This document shows, piece after piece, positions 44,614 through 55,222 of a DNA stretch of 64,000 nucleotides (its first letter is position 1; every line of letters starts with the position of its first letter). Under the pieces are notes generated by a model. The model had not been told where the DNA came from. It saw only the letters and a list, made by a program, of their open reading frames with translations, and ran no database searches. Position numbers and translations under genes: made by a program. Origin of the DNA: Pseudomonas brenneri (GTDB lineage Bacteria; Pseudomonadota; Gammaproteobacteria; Pseudomonadales; Pseudomonadaceae); contig NZ_VFIL01000007.1 of the NCBI RefSeq assembly GCF_007858285.1, positions 62,001-126,000 on the forward strand. Reading direction: 5' to 3'.

Positions 44614-45597
44614 ATGCCACTGACCAAACGTTTTCTGCCACTACTGTTGTGGGCCGGCGCGGTATTGCCTGCTACCAGCCACGCCTTGGCCTGTGTTGAA
44701 GACGGAACCAACTCGGCTATCACTCAAGAAGCGCTGGGCACGGCGCTGGCGATCTCAGCCGATGCACCCGACGGCACTATCATCTGGGAGTCCGGCCCAC
44801 GCTCCGTCCAGATTCTCTGCAAGCAAGACTACGAAGCCGGCCGCGAAGGCGTGTATTTCTACGTCAATCCAGCCAAAGCCAACATCGGTACGGGTATCCG
44901 CTTGGGAATCCGCTATAACAACCAGTTGATCACCCAAAGCACCGGGGCGGTCGCTACCGGATTCTTTTCCGACCACGGTTGCAACTGGGCCAACTGTCAA
45001 GGCTGGGACAAGGCACGCTTCACCCTCAATTTCAGCGTGTTCATCGAGAAATATGGCACCACGCCGCCAAACGGCCAGGCCAGTCAGTTGGCCTCGTACC
45101 GTGTATTCCAGCTGGACGGCAAGGGCGGGCTCAACCCCCGCCCCAACAGTAACCTTAACTATGTGGTCACCGGCATGAACGATATCCGCTTCGTGCCGTG
45201 CGCCCCCGATCTGACCATCAGCCCCAGTGTGGTCAATTTCCCCAATCCGTCGCATAAAGCATCGATTGGAGAAGTCGCCAGCAGCGCGAACTTCAGCTTG
45301 AACCTGCGCAAAGGCTGCGACACGCCTTATACCGTCAGTGCGCGCTTCGCCACCACACCAGGCGGTGGCGGTGTGATCAATGGGTTGCTGGTGCCGGATA
45401 ACAACAAGTCAGTGGGAATCTCGCTATCTCGTGTCGATAGCCAACAGCCACTGCCTTTCAACGACTGGTTCACGCTGCAGGCATTGATGGGGCAAGGTCA
45501 GAGCCACAATGAATTTCGCGCGGACCTGAAATGGCGCACGCAGCCGATCCCTGGTGTATTCGACGCCGCAGTGGTGGTGGATATGTATTACAAGTAG
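44614..45597 (+). CDS. Orphan fimbrial tip adhesin/minor subunit
   Basis: 327 residues from ATG 44614 (GGAG upstream; a GTG at 44587 overlapping the chaperone stop is possible). Signal peptide to SHALA, a lectin-like N-terminal domain (about 30-205), then a pilin domain with paired cysteines (VPCAPDLTISPSVVNF, LRKGCDTPYTV) and an end VVDMYYK with penultimate-type Tyr. Translationally linked to the chaperone. No usher or major pilin accompanies it, so it would need the usher encoded at 19109-21706. Confidence 0.82.
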   Translation: MPLTKRFLPLLLWAGAVLPATSHALACVEDGTNSAITQEALGTALAISADAPDGTIIWESGPRSVQILCKQDYEAGREGVYFYVNPAKANIGTGIRLGIRYNNQLITQSTGAVATGFFSDHGCNWANCQGWDKARFTLNFSVFIEKYGTTPPNGQASQLASYRVFQLDGKGGLNPRPNSNLNYVVTGMNDIRFVPCAPDLTISPSVVNFPNPSHKASIGEVASSANFSLNLRKGCDTPYTVSARFATTPGGGGVINGLLVPDNNKSVGISLSRVDSQQPLPFNDWFTLQALMGQGQSHNEFRADLKWRTQPIPGVFDAAVVVDMYYK

Positions 45598-45843
45598 GCG
45601 TTTTTAAGGGACCTCTTATGCCACGGGCAACTTGAGGAACAAATAGGGTGCGGACACGATGCTGGAGCTACATCACCGCAAGATGCGCGTGAGCGAAGAC
45701 GGAAGCGGTGATTTGGCTTCAAACATCATTACCGCCGCCATCAAAGTCCGCATGTCGTTCCCTCTTTCGTTTGGCGGGACTCTAGCACTGGTGGACGATT
45801 GCAAAAGCCAAGTAGCGTGAGCTGCATTAGGCATCCTGCCGAA

Positions 45844-47115
45844 TCAACGGAACTCGAAAAGTTCGAATTGAAGATTAGCCTTCGGAATCCGATTGATTTC
45901 CATAAGCTCATACACCTTGGCGAGTAGGCCTTTTGGACCGCAAAAACTTACTTGAATCTTGTGCGGCTCGGTTTGAGCTGCTGCCTCACGCAAGGTTTCA
46001 GCCAACTGCTCAGTACCACCTGTATTACGAACAAATTGCACGCCACGCATTGCGGTCATGCGTTCCAACTCCTCGGAAGGAGGAAACACGCGTGAGGGGG
46101 TGAAGCAATAGACCAGGGTTGCCTTTTTGAACTCTTTGCCATTCGGATCTTGCAACCAGGAAATGAAGGGTGAAATCCCCACACCTGCGCCGATCCAGAT
46201 TTCCCGCTCGGCCTGAGAAACCCGTTTAAATCGCCCATAAGGGGCATAGATAGTGGCCAGCATTCCGGCTTTCGCGCACTCGCACAGCTTTTTGGTGTAA
46301 TCCCCAAGCCCTCTGATTATGAACTCAACCTGCCCATTTGGACCGCCAGCACTCGCTATCGTGAAAGGGTGAGGCTCACGTAAACCTTTTTGCCGCATTG
46401 CCAGAAAAGCAAACTGCCCGGCGCTGAAGTTAAACCCATTATGGGTTGGTTCCAGCGTCAAATGCAGTGCCCTGTTTCCTCTATTGACTGCTGTCACCTT
46501 GTACTCGCCAGCACGTGCGAGAAATGGATAAAAAATCAGTTTGTAGAGGGCCGCTGACACACCCAACCCACAGGACAGCGCCAACCAGATACCTGAGGGG
46601 CTGAACAACGTGATCGGTGATTTGAAGCTAAGCCAATGCAAGATCACGACAAGAAACAATGGTCCGGAGAGCTTGTGCCACCACCGCCATACGCTGTAAG
46701 GAATATTGCGGTTCAGCGCAAGTAGTACGATGAAGCCTAAAGCTACATAGCTCAACTGGCGCACTAGTCGTGTCCAGTATTTTGATAGCTCCAGGATAGG
46801 CACGCTGTTCCAAACATCCAGATTTGCCTTGAACACAAAGTGATAAGTGGCAAATACGAGAGCCCAGATGCCTAGCCACTTGTGCGACTCATAGACCCGG
46901 TCTAGGCCACCAAATAGATTTTCAATTACACCCCAGCGACTGGCCAGCAGGCAGGAAGCAGCCATAAAGACCAATGCGCAAGTTCCGAGTATCAGGCTGA
47001 GAGTTGCCGATGTAAGCCAAGTATCAATAGGTATTTCAATCAGCAACGTTAGTGTAGTAACCACCAAGATACCAATTATGCAGTGCCAGCTCTTCACCGT
47101 GAATGCTCCAGTCAT
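45844..47115 (-). CDS. Ferric-reductase-like membrane flavocytochrome
   Basis: 423 residues from ATG 47115. Six membrane segments with candidate haem histidines (YESHKWLGIW, ATYHFVF, WWHKLSGPLF, VILHWLSF), then a ferredoxin-reductase module with FAD motif REPHPFTIAS and NAD motif GAGVGISPF. It likely passes electrons from NAD(P)H across the inner membrane; acceptor unknown. Isolated gene, no obvious partners. Confidence 0.88.
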   Translation of the reverse strand: MTGAFTVKSWHCIIGILVVTTLTLLIEIPIDTWLTSATLSLILGTCALVFMAASCLLASRWGVIENLFGGLDRVYESHKWLGIWALVFATYHFVFKANLDVWNSVPILELSKYWTRLVRQLSYVALGFIVLLALNRNIPYSVWRWWHKLSGPLFLVVILHWLSFKSPITLFSPSGIWLALSCGLGVSAALYKLIFYPFLARAGEYKVTAVNRGNRALHLTLEPTHNGFNFSAGQFAFLAMRQKGLREPHPFTIASAGGPNGQVEFIIRGLGDYTKKLCECAKAGMLATIYAPYGRFKRVSQAEREIWIGAGVGISPFISWLQDPNGKEFKKATLVYCFTPSRVFPPSEELERMTAMRGVQFVRNTGGTEQLAETLREAAAQTEPHKIQVSFCGPKGLLAKVYELMEINRIPKANLQFELFEFR

Positions 47116-47118
47116 CAA

Positions 47119-47473
47119 TATGGTTGTAGGCTGAACCTGATCCTCCCTGAGCGTGTCAGCGACTGGACACGCTAGCAGACTGCCAAAATCGGGGCATGAC
47201 CCAAGTCATACCTATGGAGAACATCTTAATCATCCCAGACCTGCACGGTGAATCGCCCCGGCGTCCTGCCGACCGAACACCAACCCCTCATTTGCACGCA
47301 ACAGTCCGACCCTCACCTGGATGCCGCACAGAAGGCGATCATCCAGACTGACTTCGGTTTGGTTGGTAGACAGCTGGAGATTCCCAGTCGCCGGGCGTTC
47401 GTCAAGGATGTAGTGCCCCTGGCCCGGCTTTGCCGGGTATCGCCAGCAAGGCTGACCCCTACAGCAGAAGGTG
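47119..47473. other. Intergenic region with dispersed repeat and degenerate REP
   Basis: 355 bases. The 25 bases at 47256-47280 are identical to 52782-52806, and 47439-47466 (ATCGCCAGCAAGG...CCTACAG) looks like a worn REP element. No gene is supported. Confidence 0.5.
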
Positions 47474-48406
47474 TCAGTCTCCGTCAAACACCACCGGTTT
47501 CATCGCCGCCGTATTGACCTTCAGGGTGAACACATCCGGCCGGGCGTAATGCCCGCACACGTCGAAGTCGAGGTTACTGGCCTGCCCCACAGTCAAATCG
47601 ATCTCGGCATACAGAATCGTCTCCTGATCAAACACCGGCCCGGCCAGCACCTGACCGGTAGCACTGACGATCATGCTGCCGCCGTGCATGATGTAGTCCC
47701 CTTCTGCGGCCTCCAGGCTGAAGTCTTCCCGGTAGGCTGCCGGGTACTCGCCGAGGGTGATCGCCTGGCAAGCGGAGAGCACCGGCACCCGCCCTTCCAG
47801 TGCGATATGGACCATGGACGCAGCCCAGGTGGGACGGTCATCGGCAGTCGGCGCACAGTAGATTTCAGTACCCTGGGCATACATCGCCTGGCGCAATGCC
47901 GGCATGTAGTTTTCCCAGCAGATGACCGTGCCGATTCGGCCGAACGGGGTGTCTACCGGGGCGATGCTTGAGCCGTCGCCGAAACCCCAGATGATGCGTT
48001 CCTGCCCGGTCGGCATGAGCTTACGGTGATAGCCTGCAACGCCCTTGCCCGGCGCCAGAGTCACGGCGGTGCAGTACAGGGTCCGGCCCAGGCGTTCGAT
48101 GATGCCCATGACGACATGGACGCCGGTTTCATTGACCACTTCACAGATCTTGGCCAGCTCCGGACCGTCGAGGCTGACGGCGCCTTGCACATACCGCAAG
48201 TACTGCGCGCGGCCGATATCATTACGGCTGCCGACGACGGTGCCAAACGCTGCACCTTTGGGGTAACCACCGAGAAACGCCTCGGGGAATACGGCAAGTT
48301 CACTACCACGCTCTGCGGCGTCACGAATCAACCCGACGGCCTTTTCAGCACTCAGTTGCGGCTCGAACGGAATGGATGAAGCTTGAACAACAGCAACCTT
48401 GATCAT
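47474..48406 (-). CDS. Nitrilase
   Basis: 310 residues from ATG 48406 (AGGGAAG upstream). The nitrilase catalytic set is present: Glu42 in FPEAFLGGYP, Lys129 in YHRKLMPTGQER, Cys163 in VICWENYMP. The CWENYMP pattern is typical of true nitrilases that turn nitriles into acids and ammonia. It is downstream of an MFS transporter gene on the same strand (32-base gap), which may import the substrate. Confidence 0.92.
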   Translation of the reverse strand: MIKVAVVQASSIPFEPQLSAEKAVGLIRDAAERGSELAVFPEAFLGGYPKGAAFGTVVGSRNDIGRAQYLRYVQGAVSLDGPELAKICEVVNETGVHVVMGIIERLGRTLYCTAVTLAPGKGVAGYHRKLMPTGQERIIWGFGDGSSIAPVDTPFGRIGTVICWENYMPALRQAMYAQGTEIYCAPTADDRPTWAASMVHIALEGRVPVLSACQAITLGEYPAAYREDFSLEAAEGDYIMHGGSMIVSATGQVLAGPVFDQETILYAEIDLTVGQASNLDFDVCGHYARPDVFTLKVNTAAMKPVVFDGD

Positions 48407-48438
48407 GAGTCTTCCCTTGATGAATGTGTGGATCGGCA

Positions 48439-49764
48439 TTAACCGTGGGTGATATCGCGGTCTTTGGTTTCCGGGAGGAGGAACCAGAGCACGATGAAGC
48501 AGATCAGCGACACCGCTGCCAGGTAGGCTGCAGGAATGTTCGGGTTATGAGTGGCCTGGATCAGTGCCACGGCAATGAACGGTCCGGGGCCTGCCAGCAG
48601 CGCCAAGGCGACGTTGTGGCCAACAGCAGCCCCGGTCGAACGGATCGAGGCCGGGAACACTTCAACCAGCAGCACCACATCCATCACTGCGGTGATTGCC
48701 ACCAGCGCCGCCATGATCACCAGCCCCAGCAGAATCGCGGCGAAGCTGCCGGTATTCATCAACAGGAACACCGGGTACGCCAACAGGGTCAGGCCGGCGG
48801 CGGCAGTCAGTACAAACGGACGACGGCCGAAGCGATCGCTCAGGCGACCTACCAGCGGGTTGAACAGGGTGTAGAGCACCAAGGCCAGGCTGCACAGCAC
48901 CAACGCAGTCGATTTGCTCAGGCCCACGGTCTGGGTCAGGTGGGTGTTGGCGTAGGTGATGAAGTAGTACAGCGACACACCGAACAGGGCGGAGAAGGCA
49001 AACGAGACCACGAAAGCTCGCTGCTTGGCCCCACGCGACACCTGCTCCACGGCACCGGTGGCACGCTTGTGTTGCAGCGCCTCGTAGACCGGGGTGTCAC
49101 CCAGTTTGCGGCGAATGTACATGGCCACACCGGCCATGATGATCGAGGCTACAAACGGTACGCGCCAGCCCCAGGCCATGAGGTCTGCGTCCGACAGGGT
49201 CGCGGTGATGATGGCGGCGATGGCCGTACCACACAGGAATGCCGCGCCTGCGGTGCCGGTGATCACGCTGGCTGCGGTTGCCCGGCGGTTGGCGGGGGCG
49301 CTTTCGACAATGTAGATGCCGGCGCTGGACCACTCTCCACCCACCATCATGCCCTGCAGAAAACGCAGAGCAACCAATAGGATCGGTGCAGCGATACCGA
49401 TGGCGGCGTAGCCGGGCAACAGTCCGATCAGGGTGGTGGCCAGGCCCATGCCGAACACAGTGATGATCAGCACGGCGCGCCGCCCCAGCTTGTCGCCAAT
49501 CGGGCCCAGTACCACAGCGCCCAAGGGCCGTGACAGGAAGCCTACGGCAAACACCGCCAACGACGACAGCAGCGAAACGCCGGGCGCGGTGGAAGGAAAG
49601 AACAGTTGCCCGATCACCGCGGCGAAGTAGCCGTAGATGGCAAAGTCGAACCATTCCATGAAGTTGCCAATGCCGACGGCAATGGCCCGTTTGCGCAGCT
49701 CTGCTGCGTCGTTTGATGAGACCGCGCGCTCACCCTGTTGCGATTGCACTATTGAATCTTGCAT
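48439..49764 (-). CDS. MFS transporter, metabolite:H+ symporter type
   Basis: 441 residues from ATG 49764 (AGGTGG upstream). Twelve membrane segments; MHS signatures NFMEWFDFAIYGYFA and DKLGRRAVL. First gene of the transporter-nitrilase pair, so it probably imports a nitrile or the related acid. Divergent from a LysR gene. Confidence 0.9.
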   Translation of the reverse strand: MQDSIVQSQQGERAVSSNDAAELRKRAIAVGIGNFMEWFDFAIYGYFAAVIGQLFFPSTAPGVSLLSSLAVFAVGFLSRPLGAVVLGPIGDKLGRRAVLIITVFGMGLATTLIGLLPGYAAIGIAAPILLVALRFLQGMMVGGEWSSAGIYIVESAPANRRATAASVITGTAGAAFLCGTAIAAIITATLSDADLMAWGWRVPFVASIIMAGVAMYIRRKLGDTPVYEALQHKRATGAVEQVSRGAKQRAFVVSFAFSALFGVSLYYFITYANTHLTQTVGLSKSTALVLCSLALVLYTLFNPLVGRLSDRFGRRPFVLTAAAGLTLLAYPVFLLMNTGSFAAILLGLVIMAALVAITAVMDVVLLVEVFPASIRSTGAAVGHNVALALLAGPGPFIAVALIQATHNPNIPAAYLAAVSLICFIVLWFLLPETKDRDITHG

Positions 49765-49846
49765 CCCCGGCCACCTGATTATTGTTGTGTTTGCGTAGGG
49801 CCGAGAATAAGAATGTCGAGTCAAATTAAACAAACGAATACAATAG

Positions 49847-50848
49847 ATGACCATAATTAGCGTTGCTAATATCAGCAGGATCGACCTCAACCTGCTCATC
49901 GTTTTTCAGTGCCTGATGAACGAGCGCAGCGTGACCCGTGCAGCAGCGGTGCTGCATGTCACGCAAGGGGCGGTCAGCTCTTCGCTCAAGCGCCTGCGCG
50001 AACAGTTTCACGACGAGTTGTTCATCCGTACCAGCACCGGCATGATGCCAACCCGACGGGCGCTGGAGATTGCGCCGAAAGTCACTGAGGCTCTCACCGC
50101 CGTGGCCTCCATCGTCGACAAACGCCCGCAGTTTTCCGCCGAATCGTCCACGCGGGTGTTCAACATTGCGCTGTCGGATGACATCGAAAGCTATGTATCG
50201 CCACGGCTGGTCAACGAAGCAAAAGCACGCGGGCTTTCGGTGAAATTTGCCTTTCACCAGAGCAACAGTTCGCTGTGGAAAAGCTCGTTGGCCGACCCGG
50301 ATATCGACCTGGTCCTGTGCTCCGAACCCAAGGAACTGACTTCGCATTACAGCTCACAGGTACTGTTTTCTTCGTCCTACTCATGCCTCTACGACGGACC
50401 CAGGCTAAACCTAAAAAACCCGCTCACCCGCGATGAATACCTCATGCATGAACATGTGCGGATTTCCTTCGACGGGCGCCGGGGGTTCGTTGACGATCTG
50501 CTGGAAAGCGAAGGGGTCGCCCGTCGGGTGTCGGCATCGTTCACCCACTTCAGTGGCGCCCTGGCGACCCTGGTGCACAGCGATGTGATCGCTACCTTGC
50601 CCACGTTTGCAGCACTATCCTATGCGCGGATTGCGCGTTTGACCGTCAGCCCTGTACCGATTTTCGTCCCGGCCTTTCGCGTGTTCATGGTCTGGGATGT
50701 GGAGCACAACGACGATCCGCACAACCGCTGGCTACGTAGCTTCATTATCGACACCACCCAGGAACTGCAGCGCGCCTCACACACCGACCTGAGAGGCAGT
50801 GACCGGTTGCAAGAGCCGAATGAAAAAAACAGCAGATCATCGACATAA
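49847..50848 (+). CDS. LysR-family regulator of the nitrilase operon
   Basis: 333 residues, NodD/LinR-like group: DLNLLIVFQCLMNERSVTRA and TQGAVSSSLKRLREQF form the HTH. The 82-base gap to the divergent transporter gene must hold both promoters, so direct control of transporter and nitrilase is likely. Confidence 0.9.
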   Translation: MTIISVANISRIDLNLLIVFQCLMNERSVTRAAAVLHVTQGAVSSSLKRLREQFHDELFIRTSTGMMPTRRALEIAPKVTEALTAVASIVDKRPQFSAESSTRVFNIALSDDIESYVSPRLVNEAKARGLSVKFAFHQSNSSLWKSSLADPDIDLVLCSEPKELTSHYSSQVLFSSSYSCLYDGPRLNLKNPLTRDEYLMHEHVRISFDGRRGFVDDLLESEGVARRVSASFTHFSGALATLVHSDVIATLPTFAALSYARIARLTVSPVPIFVPAFRVFMVWDVEHNDDPHNRWLRSFIIDTTQELQRASHTDLRGSDRLQEPNEKNSRSST

Positions 50849-51273
50849 TTAACCAAGACGACGACAGCCCGGCAATAAGCCTGGGGGAGATAACGCAATA
50901 CGGCCTGCTTCCGTGATCGGGATTCGACACGCAAGGTTTGCCGAGCAAGACAACATATTTCCTCGATGACCTTGGCGACAGGGTCATCCGGATAATCAAC
51001 GGAGGCAAGACGATGACCAGAGAAGAAGCTTACGCAGAGATTGGCAGGCGACCGCATCCCTTTGGAAGGACTGCAGTGGAATTCAATTCGGCGTGAATAT
51101 CTTATTTTGGGGCGTAAACGCCGCACAGTTGCTGCTGAACGACCTGAAAGGACGGAGTGCAGAAGGCTAGGCGCCACTGCGAAGCCGTCAAAATAGAAAA
51201 GTTCTGGAACGGTTCCATAATAGTTATGGAACGCCGAGCAAATACAAGCCCGCCACAGCCAACCCCCAGAAAC
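50849..51273. other. Intergenic stretch with one tiny SD-led frame
   Basis: 425 bases without a recognised gene. An ATG at 51013 preceded by GGAGG opens a 27-codon frame ending 51096 (MTREEAYAEIGRR start); the same frame is open further upstream, so it may be a gene remnant. Confidence 0.4.
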
Positions 51274-51303
51274 ACGAAAGCCCCGCAATCGCGGGGCTTT
51301 CGT
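51274..51303. terminator. Rho-independent terminator (native to the tRNA-Ser)
   Basis: Perfect 13-bp stem ACGAAAGCCCCGC / GCGGGGCTTTCGT with an AATC loop. It lies eight bases past the CCA end of the tRNA fragment. Confidence 0.9.
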
Positions 51304-51311
51304 ATGAATCT

Positions 51312-51377
51312 TGGCGGGAAACCAGGGATTCGAACCCTGGGAACGCTATTAACGTTCGCCGGTTTTCAAGACCGCAA
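51312..51377 (-). tRNA. tRNA-Ser(TGA) 3' fragment, probable island attachment scar
   Basis: On minus: anticodon loop CTTGAAA with part of its stem, a long class II variable arm (GAACGTTAATAGCGTTC), T arm CAGGGTTCGAATCCCTG and 3' end GTTTCCCGCCA. The 5' acceptor strand (expected GGGAAAC) and D arm are absent on the higher-coordinate side. So this is only the displaced 3' half plus native terminator, as left at the distal border of an element that integrated in a tRNA gene. Confidence 0.75.
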
Positions 51378-51564
51378 TGCAAACTCAAGCGGGCTGGTAC
51401 CTTGAAGGCCTTCGGCGTTCCTTTACTCGCAGCAACCAACCAAGCTACAGGCCACATTCTGCAAGGGGTGCGGTTTTGGTTTGGGAACTGTTTTTACCCC
51501 TCCCCCGGCGTTCCGCCGAATGAAAAAAATACCAAAAAAGCCAAAGACTTATGAGATACACCAT

Positions 51565-51588
51565 GACTGCTTTCGGCCAAAAGCAGTC
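51565..51588. repeat. Short palindromic repeat
   Basis: GACTGCTTT / AAAGCAGTC around CGGCCA, nine perfect pairs. Similar half copies lie at about 51607 (CCGGCCAAAAGCAGAC) and about 52330 (TGACTGCTTCTGGCCGGAAG). A dispersed intergenic palindrome, not a gene. Confidence 0.6.
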
Positions 51589-51701
51589 GTTGGTGATGGA
51601 CAGCTCCCGGCCAAAAGCAGACGTTCAAAATGGCAGGTATCGACCCGAAGCGGGCATTACTAAAGCGTGTTGAGTCGTGCCTCAGCCGTTCCGGTCTCGA
51701 G

Positions 51702-52256
51702 CTATTGCGCTACTTGCGACAAAGCATGAATGACATCCGCAACCATCTTTTCAGCACTGTTGATCCCGTCAATCCGTAAGACCGGAGCGGTCTGCTCTGA
51801 TAGCCACGCCTCGTGCCACGCCCGGTTGCGTCCTGAAAAGTTCGGATCGTCATACTGCGAAGCCCATTCCCGAAAGGCTACATGTATCTCATGCATGTCA
51901 CCGCCCGGTGCTATCCGATCTCCAAAACGCTCCTTTTCACGGGCGGCCAGCCGTTCAAGGCGAGTGGGTGTTGGAGTTACAACGAAAACAATCAGATCGA
52001 CATGGGTAATCAGCGCTTCTCCCCAGACCATGCAAGAACCGGTCAGCACCCAATCGTCATCACCGAACTTTTGCTGGATCAATGACACGCGCTCACTGGG
52101 AGTTCGCTTGGTCGTAAAAGGAGGGTCAGTGGGCATCCAGAAGTAATCATCGACATCGACCTGGCGTACACCGAGCAGAGTCGCGACGTTTTGACCCAAA
52201 GTAGTCACGCCCGCACACGAAGCACCTGTAATGTAAATCCGCAATTTTTCCTCCAT
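51702..52256 (-). CDS. P-loop NTPase, small nucleotide-kinase-like
   Basis: 184 residues. Starts with strand-loop YITGASCAGVTTLG, a P-loop in which the usual Lys is Val, then Asp pair VDVDDYFW and a lid-like Arg region. This resembles the AAA/adenylate-kinase-like small kinase family. Substrate unknown; the altered Walker A may weaken or change activity. Confidence 0.75.
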   Translation of the reverse strand: MEEKLRIYITGASCAGVTTLGQNVATLLGVRQVDVDDYFWMPTDPPFTTKRTPSERVSLIQQKFGDDDWVLTGSCMVWGEALITHVDLIVFVVTPTPTRLERLAAREKERFGDRIAPGGDMHEIHVAFREWASQYDDPNFSGRNRAWHEAWLSEQTAPVLRIDGINSAEKMVADVIHALSQVAQ

Positions 52257-52416
52257 GAATACAAGTCTGTTTCGAGGCAGGCAATATATCCCTTACTCGA
52301 TTGGGTCTCACTTTTTTCTGGGCTGCAAATGACTGCTTCTGGCCGGAAGTGGACATCCTTAGAGCAGCCGTATCGAACGCCAACTGCTACGCTGTTCACT
52401 CCAAGGAGGAACACCG

Positions 52417-52626
52417 ATGCCGAACTCTGACCTGCTCCCTTCCCTGCTGTCCAAAATCAACGAAAACCAACTCGCCCTTGAAGCAGCCATCATGGAGCTT
52501 ACGAACTGGGTTGAGCAGCAAGGCGGTACCGAAATCGCCGACAACGTTCGTGGCGCGCTGGATGCCATCGACCGGAATGAAGAGTTCATCAAGATAACGC
52601 TTTCAGTGATGATGGCGCCAGAATGA
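52417..52626 (+). CDS. Small conserved-type hypothetical protein
   Basis: 69 residues with a strong AAGGAGG ribosome site. Acidic, largely helical (LLPSLLSKINENQLALEAAI). No domain recognised. The good translation signal supports a real gene. Confidence 0.65.
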   Translation: MPNSDLLPSLLSKINENQLALEAAIMELTNWVEQQGGTEIADNVRGALDAIDRNEEFIKITLSVMMAPE

Positions 52627-52781
52627 CAATCGAGAGGAGCAGAATTACACAGCGATTTTCAATGGGTAGTGGTAAGTAGCGAAAGCCAATGAATCCGGGG
52701 GTTTTCTCCCTCATAAATACCCGGATTTACCCTGCTAAACACAGTCATTGGTACAAAAAGTGGTACAAGATTCACCCCCTC

Positions 52782-52806
52782 CCCCGGCGTCCTGCCGACC
52801 GAACAC
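52782..52806. repeat. 25-bp dispersed repeat (second copy at 47256-47280)
   Basis: Starts CCCCGGCGTCCTGCCGACCG; both copies are identical over 25 bases, and a related one (CTCCCCCGGCGTTCCGCCGA) is near 51506. All are intergenic. Confidence 0.6.
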
Positions 52807-52903
52807 AAACCACCACCAAACAAGCTTCAAGATTGCCAGTCTGAGACTTATAGATAGCCCGTGCTCGGCCAAAAAAGCCCCCCTCACTACTTGACTAAAA
52901 GCC

Positions 52904-53005
52904 ATGACAGCAGCCGCAGACAAACTCAGGAATGCCTTATGTTCACTGCCCGAAACGGTCGCTAAAGTGTTCTGCCGTCCATATCAAACAGAAGGCAAAA
53001 CTTGA
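52904..53005 (+). other. 33-codon reading frame conserved with 43660-43761
   Basis: ATG to TGA, 33 codons, same length as its counterpart, ending AAAACTTGA on the TTGACT element. Several differences between the two are synonymous (AGA/AGG, AAC/AAT), which hints at coding, but no ribosome site is evident. Confidence 0.45.
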
Positions 53006-53030
53006 CTATTATCAATGACTTACATATAAT
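53002..53030 (+). promoter_or_regulatory. Sigma-70 promoter just before heptamer repeat
   Basis: TTGACT, exactly 17 bases, TATAAT: near-consensus. The repeat begins two bases after the -10. The TTG also has AGAAGG six bases upstream and is in frame with the adhesin, so it could alternatively be a start codon. Confidence 0.75.
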
Positions 53031-54135
<1,105 letters not shown>

Positions 54136-54249
54136 TATAAAGTTAGAGTGCGGAGTCGTACACTTTTGAAGCAATGGGTATCAGCAAGAAGTTTTCCTGT
54201 TTGGGGTACGCTGACTATCCATCGAAATTTAAAAAACCATTCACCCCCC

Positions 54250-55222
54250 TCATTTGCAAGAAATCGTCCACAGTTGATCAAGCCTTGTCGTATAACTCTG
54301 GCTCATCATCTCCCGACGCATCCCCCAGTCAGGGTTTGTCGGAACGCTGGCCGACCGCAGCGTTCCCCTTCCCCACCGTCCATTGATCTGGTCCAGCACC
54401 GTCATCACCCTGGTAGCCTCCGCAGGCTGCGACACGGCGAACAGATCGTCGGTGTACTCGCCCGGCTGGCAAAGGTTGAGCAGCATCACCTCGGCCTTGC
54501 TGTATTTGAAGCCAGGCCGGTAGATATGGTCCACCGCATCAACCGCAGCCTTCGTGAGTAGGCGCACGTCGTCGGTTGGATAAGGCAGGTCAACCACCAC
54601 CCCGTTCGCATACTTGGCCTCTTCCGGGTTGAACATCCCGGTTCGGATACAGACGCGAACCTTCTTGCACAGTGAGCCCTGGGCCCGGAGCTTTTCAGAG
54701 GCCCGCATCATGTAGGTAGCCAGCGCCTCCTTGATTGGCGGCAACTCGGTCAGGCGCTTACCGAACATCCGGCTACAGCAGATCTCCTGCTTCGGTGGGT
54801 CGGGCTCGTCAAGCTCCAGGCACGACGTGCCGGCCAACTCCCGGGCAGTCTTCTCAATCACGATGCTGAACTTCTTACGCAGCGTCCATGGGTCAGCCTT
54901 GGCCAGGTCCATGGCGGTCTTGATGCCAAGTGCGTCGAGGTGGAGTTTCATTTTTCGGCCGACACCCCACACCTCAGACACGTCGGTATTGCGCAGCACC
55001 CAGTCACGCTTGACCTGATTCGTGATGTTCACCACGCCACCGGTCTGAGCCTGCAACCGCTTCGCCATATGGTTGGCTAGCTTGGCCAAGGTCTTTGTGG
55101 GAGCAATGCCGACACCTACAGGGATGCCAGTACCGCGCAGCACCTGGGCTCGAATCCTTCGTCCGAGGCCGTCTAGGTCATCGATACCGGTCAAATCGGC
55201 GAAGGCCTCGTCAATGTAAAGG
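54250..55222 (-). pseudogene. umuC: umuC, 5'-truncated
   Basis: Encodes the Y-family polymerase from the palm acidic motif (LYIDEAFADLTGI) to the normal C-terminus (WGMRREMMSQSYTTRLDQL). The N-terminal ~100 residues, including the first catalytic Asp, are missing; upstream of about 55222 the sequence is unrelated and the frame soon meets a stop. No umuD is present. A rearrangement scar. Confidence 0.85.

Noticed and set aside
50620..51288. 222-codon minus-strand frame overlapping the LysR 3' end
   Set aside because: It overlaps the coding end of a well supported LysR gene and has no recognisable domain.
51312..51377. Selenocysteine tRNA
   Set aside because: The TCA/TGA-type loop CTTGAAA reads as anticodon TGA (Ser), the variable arm is Ser-like and the 5' half is missing.
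52741..52775. TGGTACAAAAAGTGGTACAA motif as an integrase attachment core
   Set aside because: It is a short direct repeat with no integrase or tRNA beside it; not enough to call a site.
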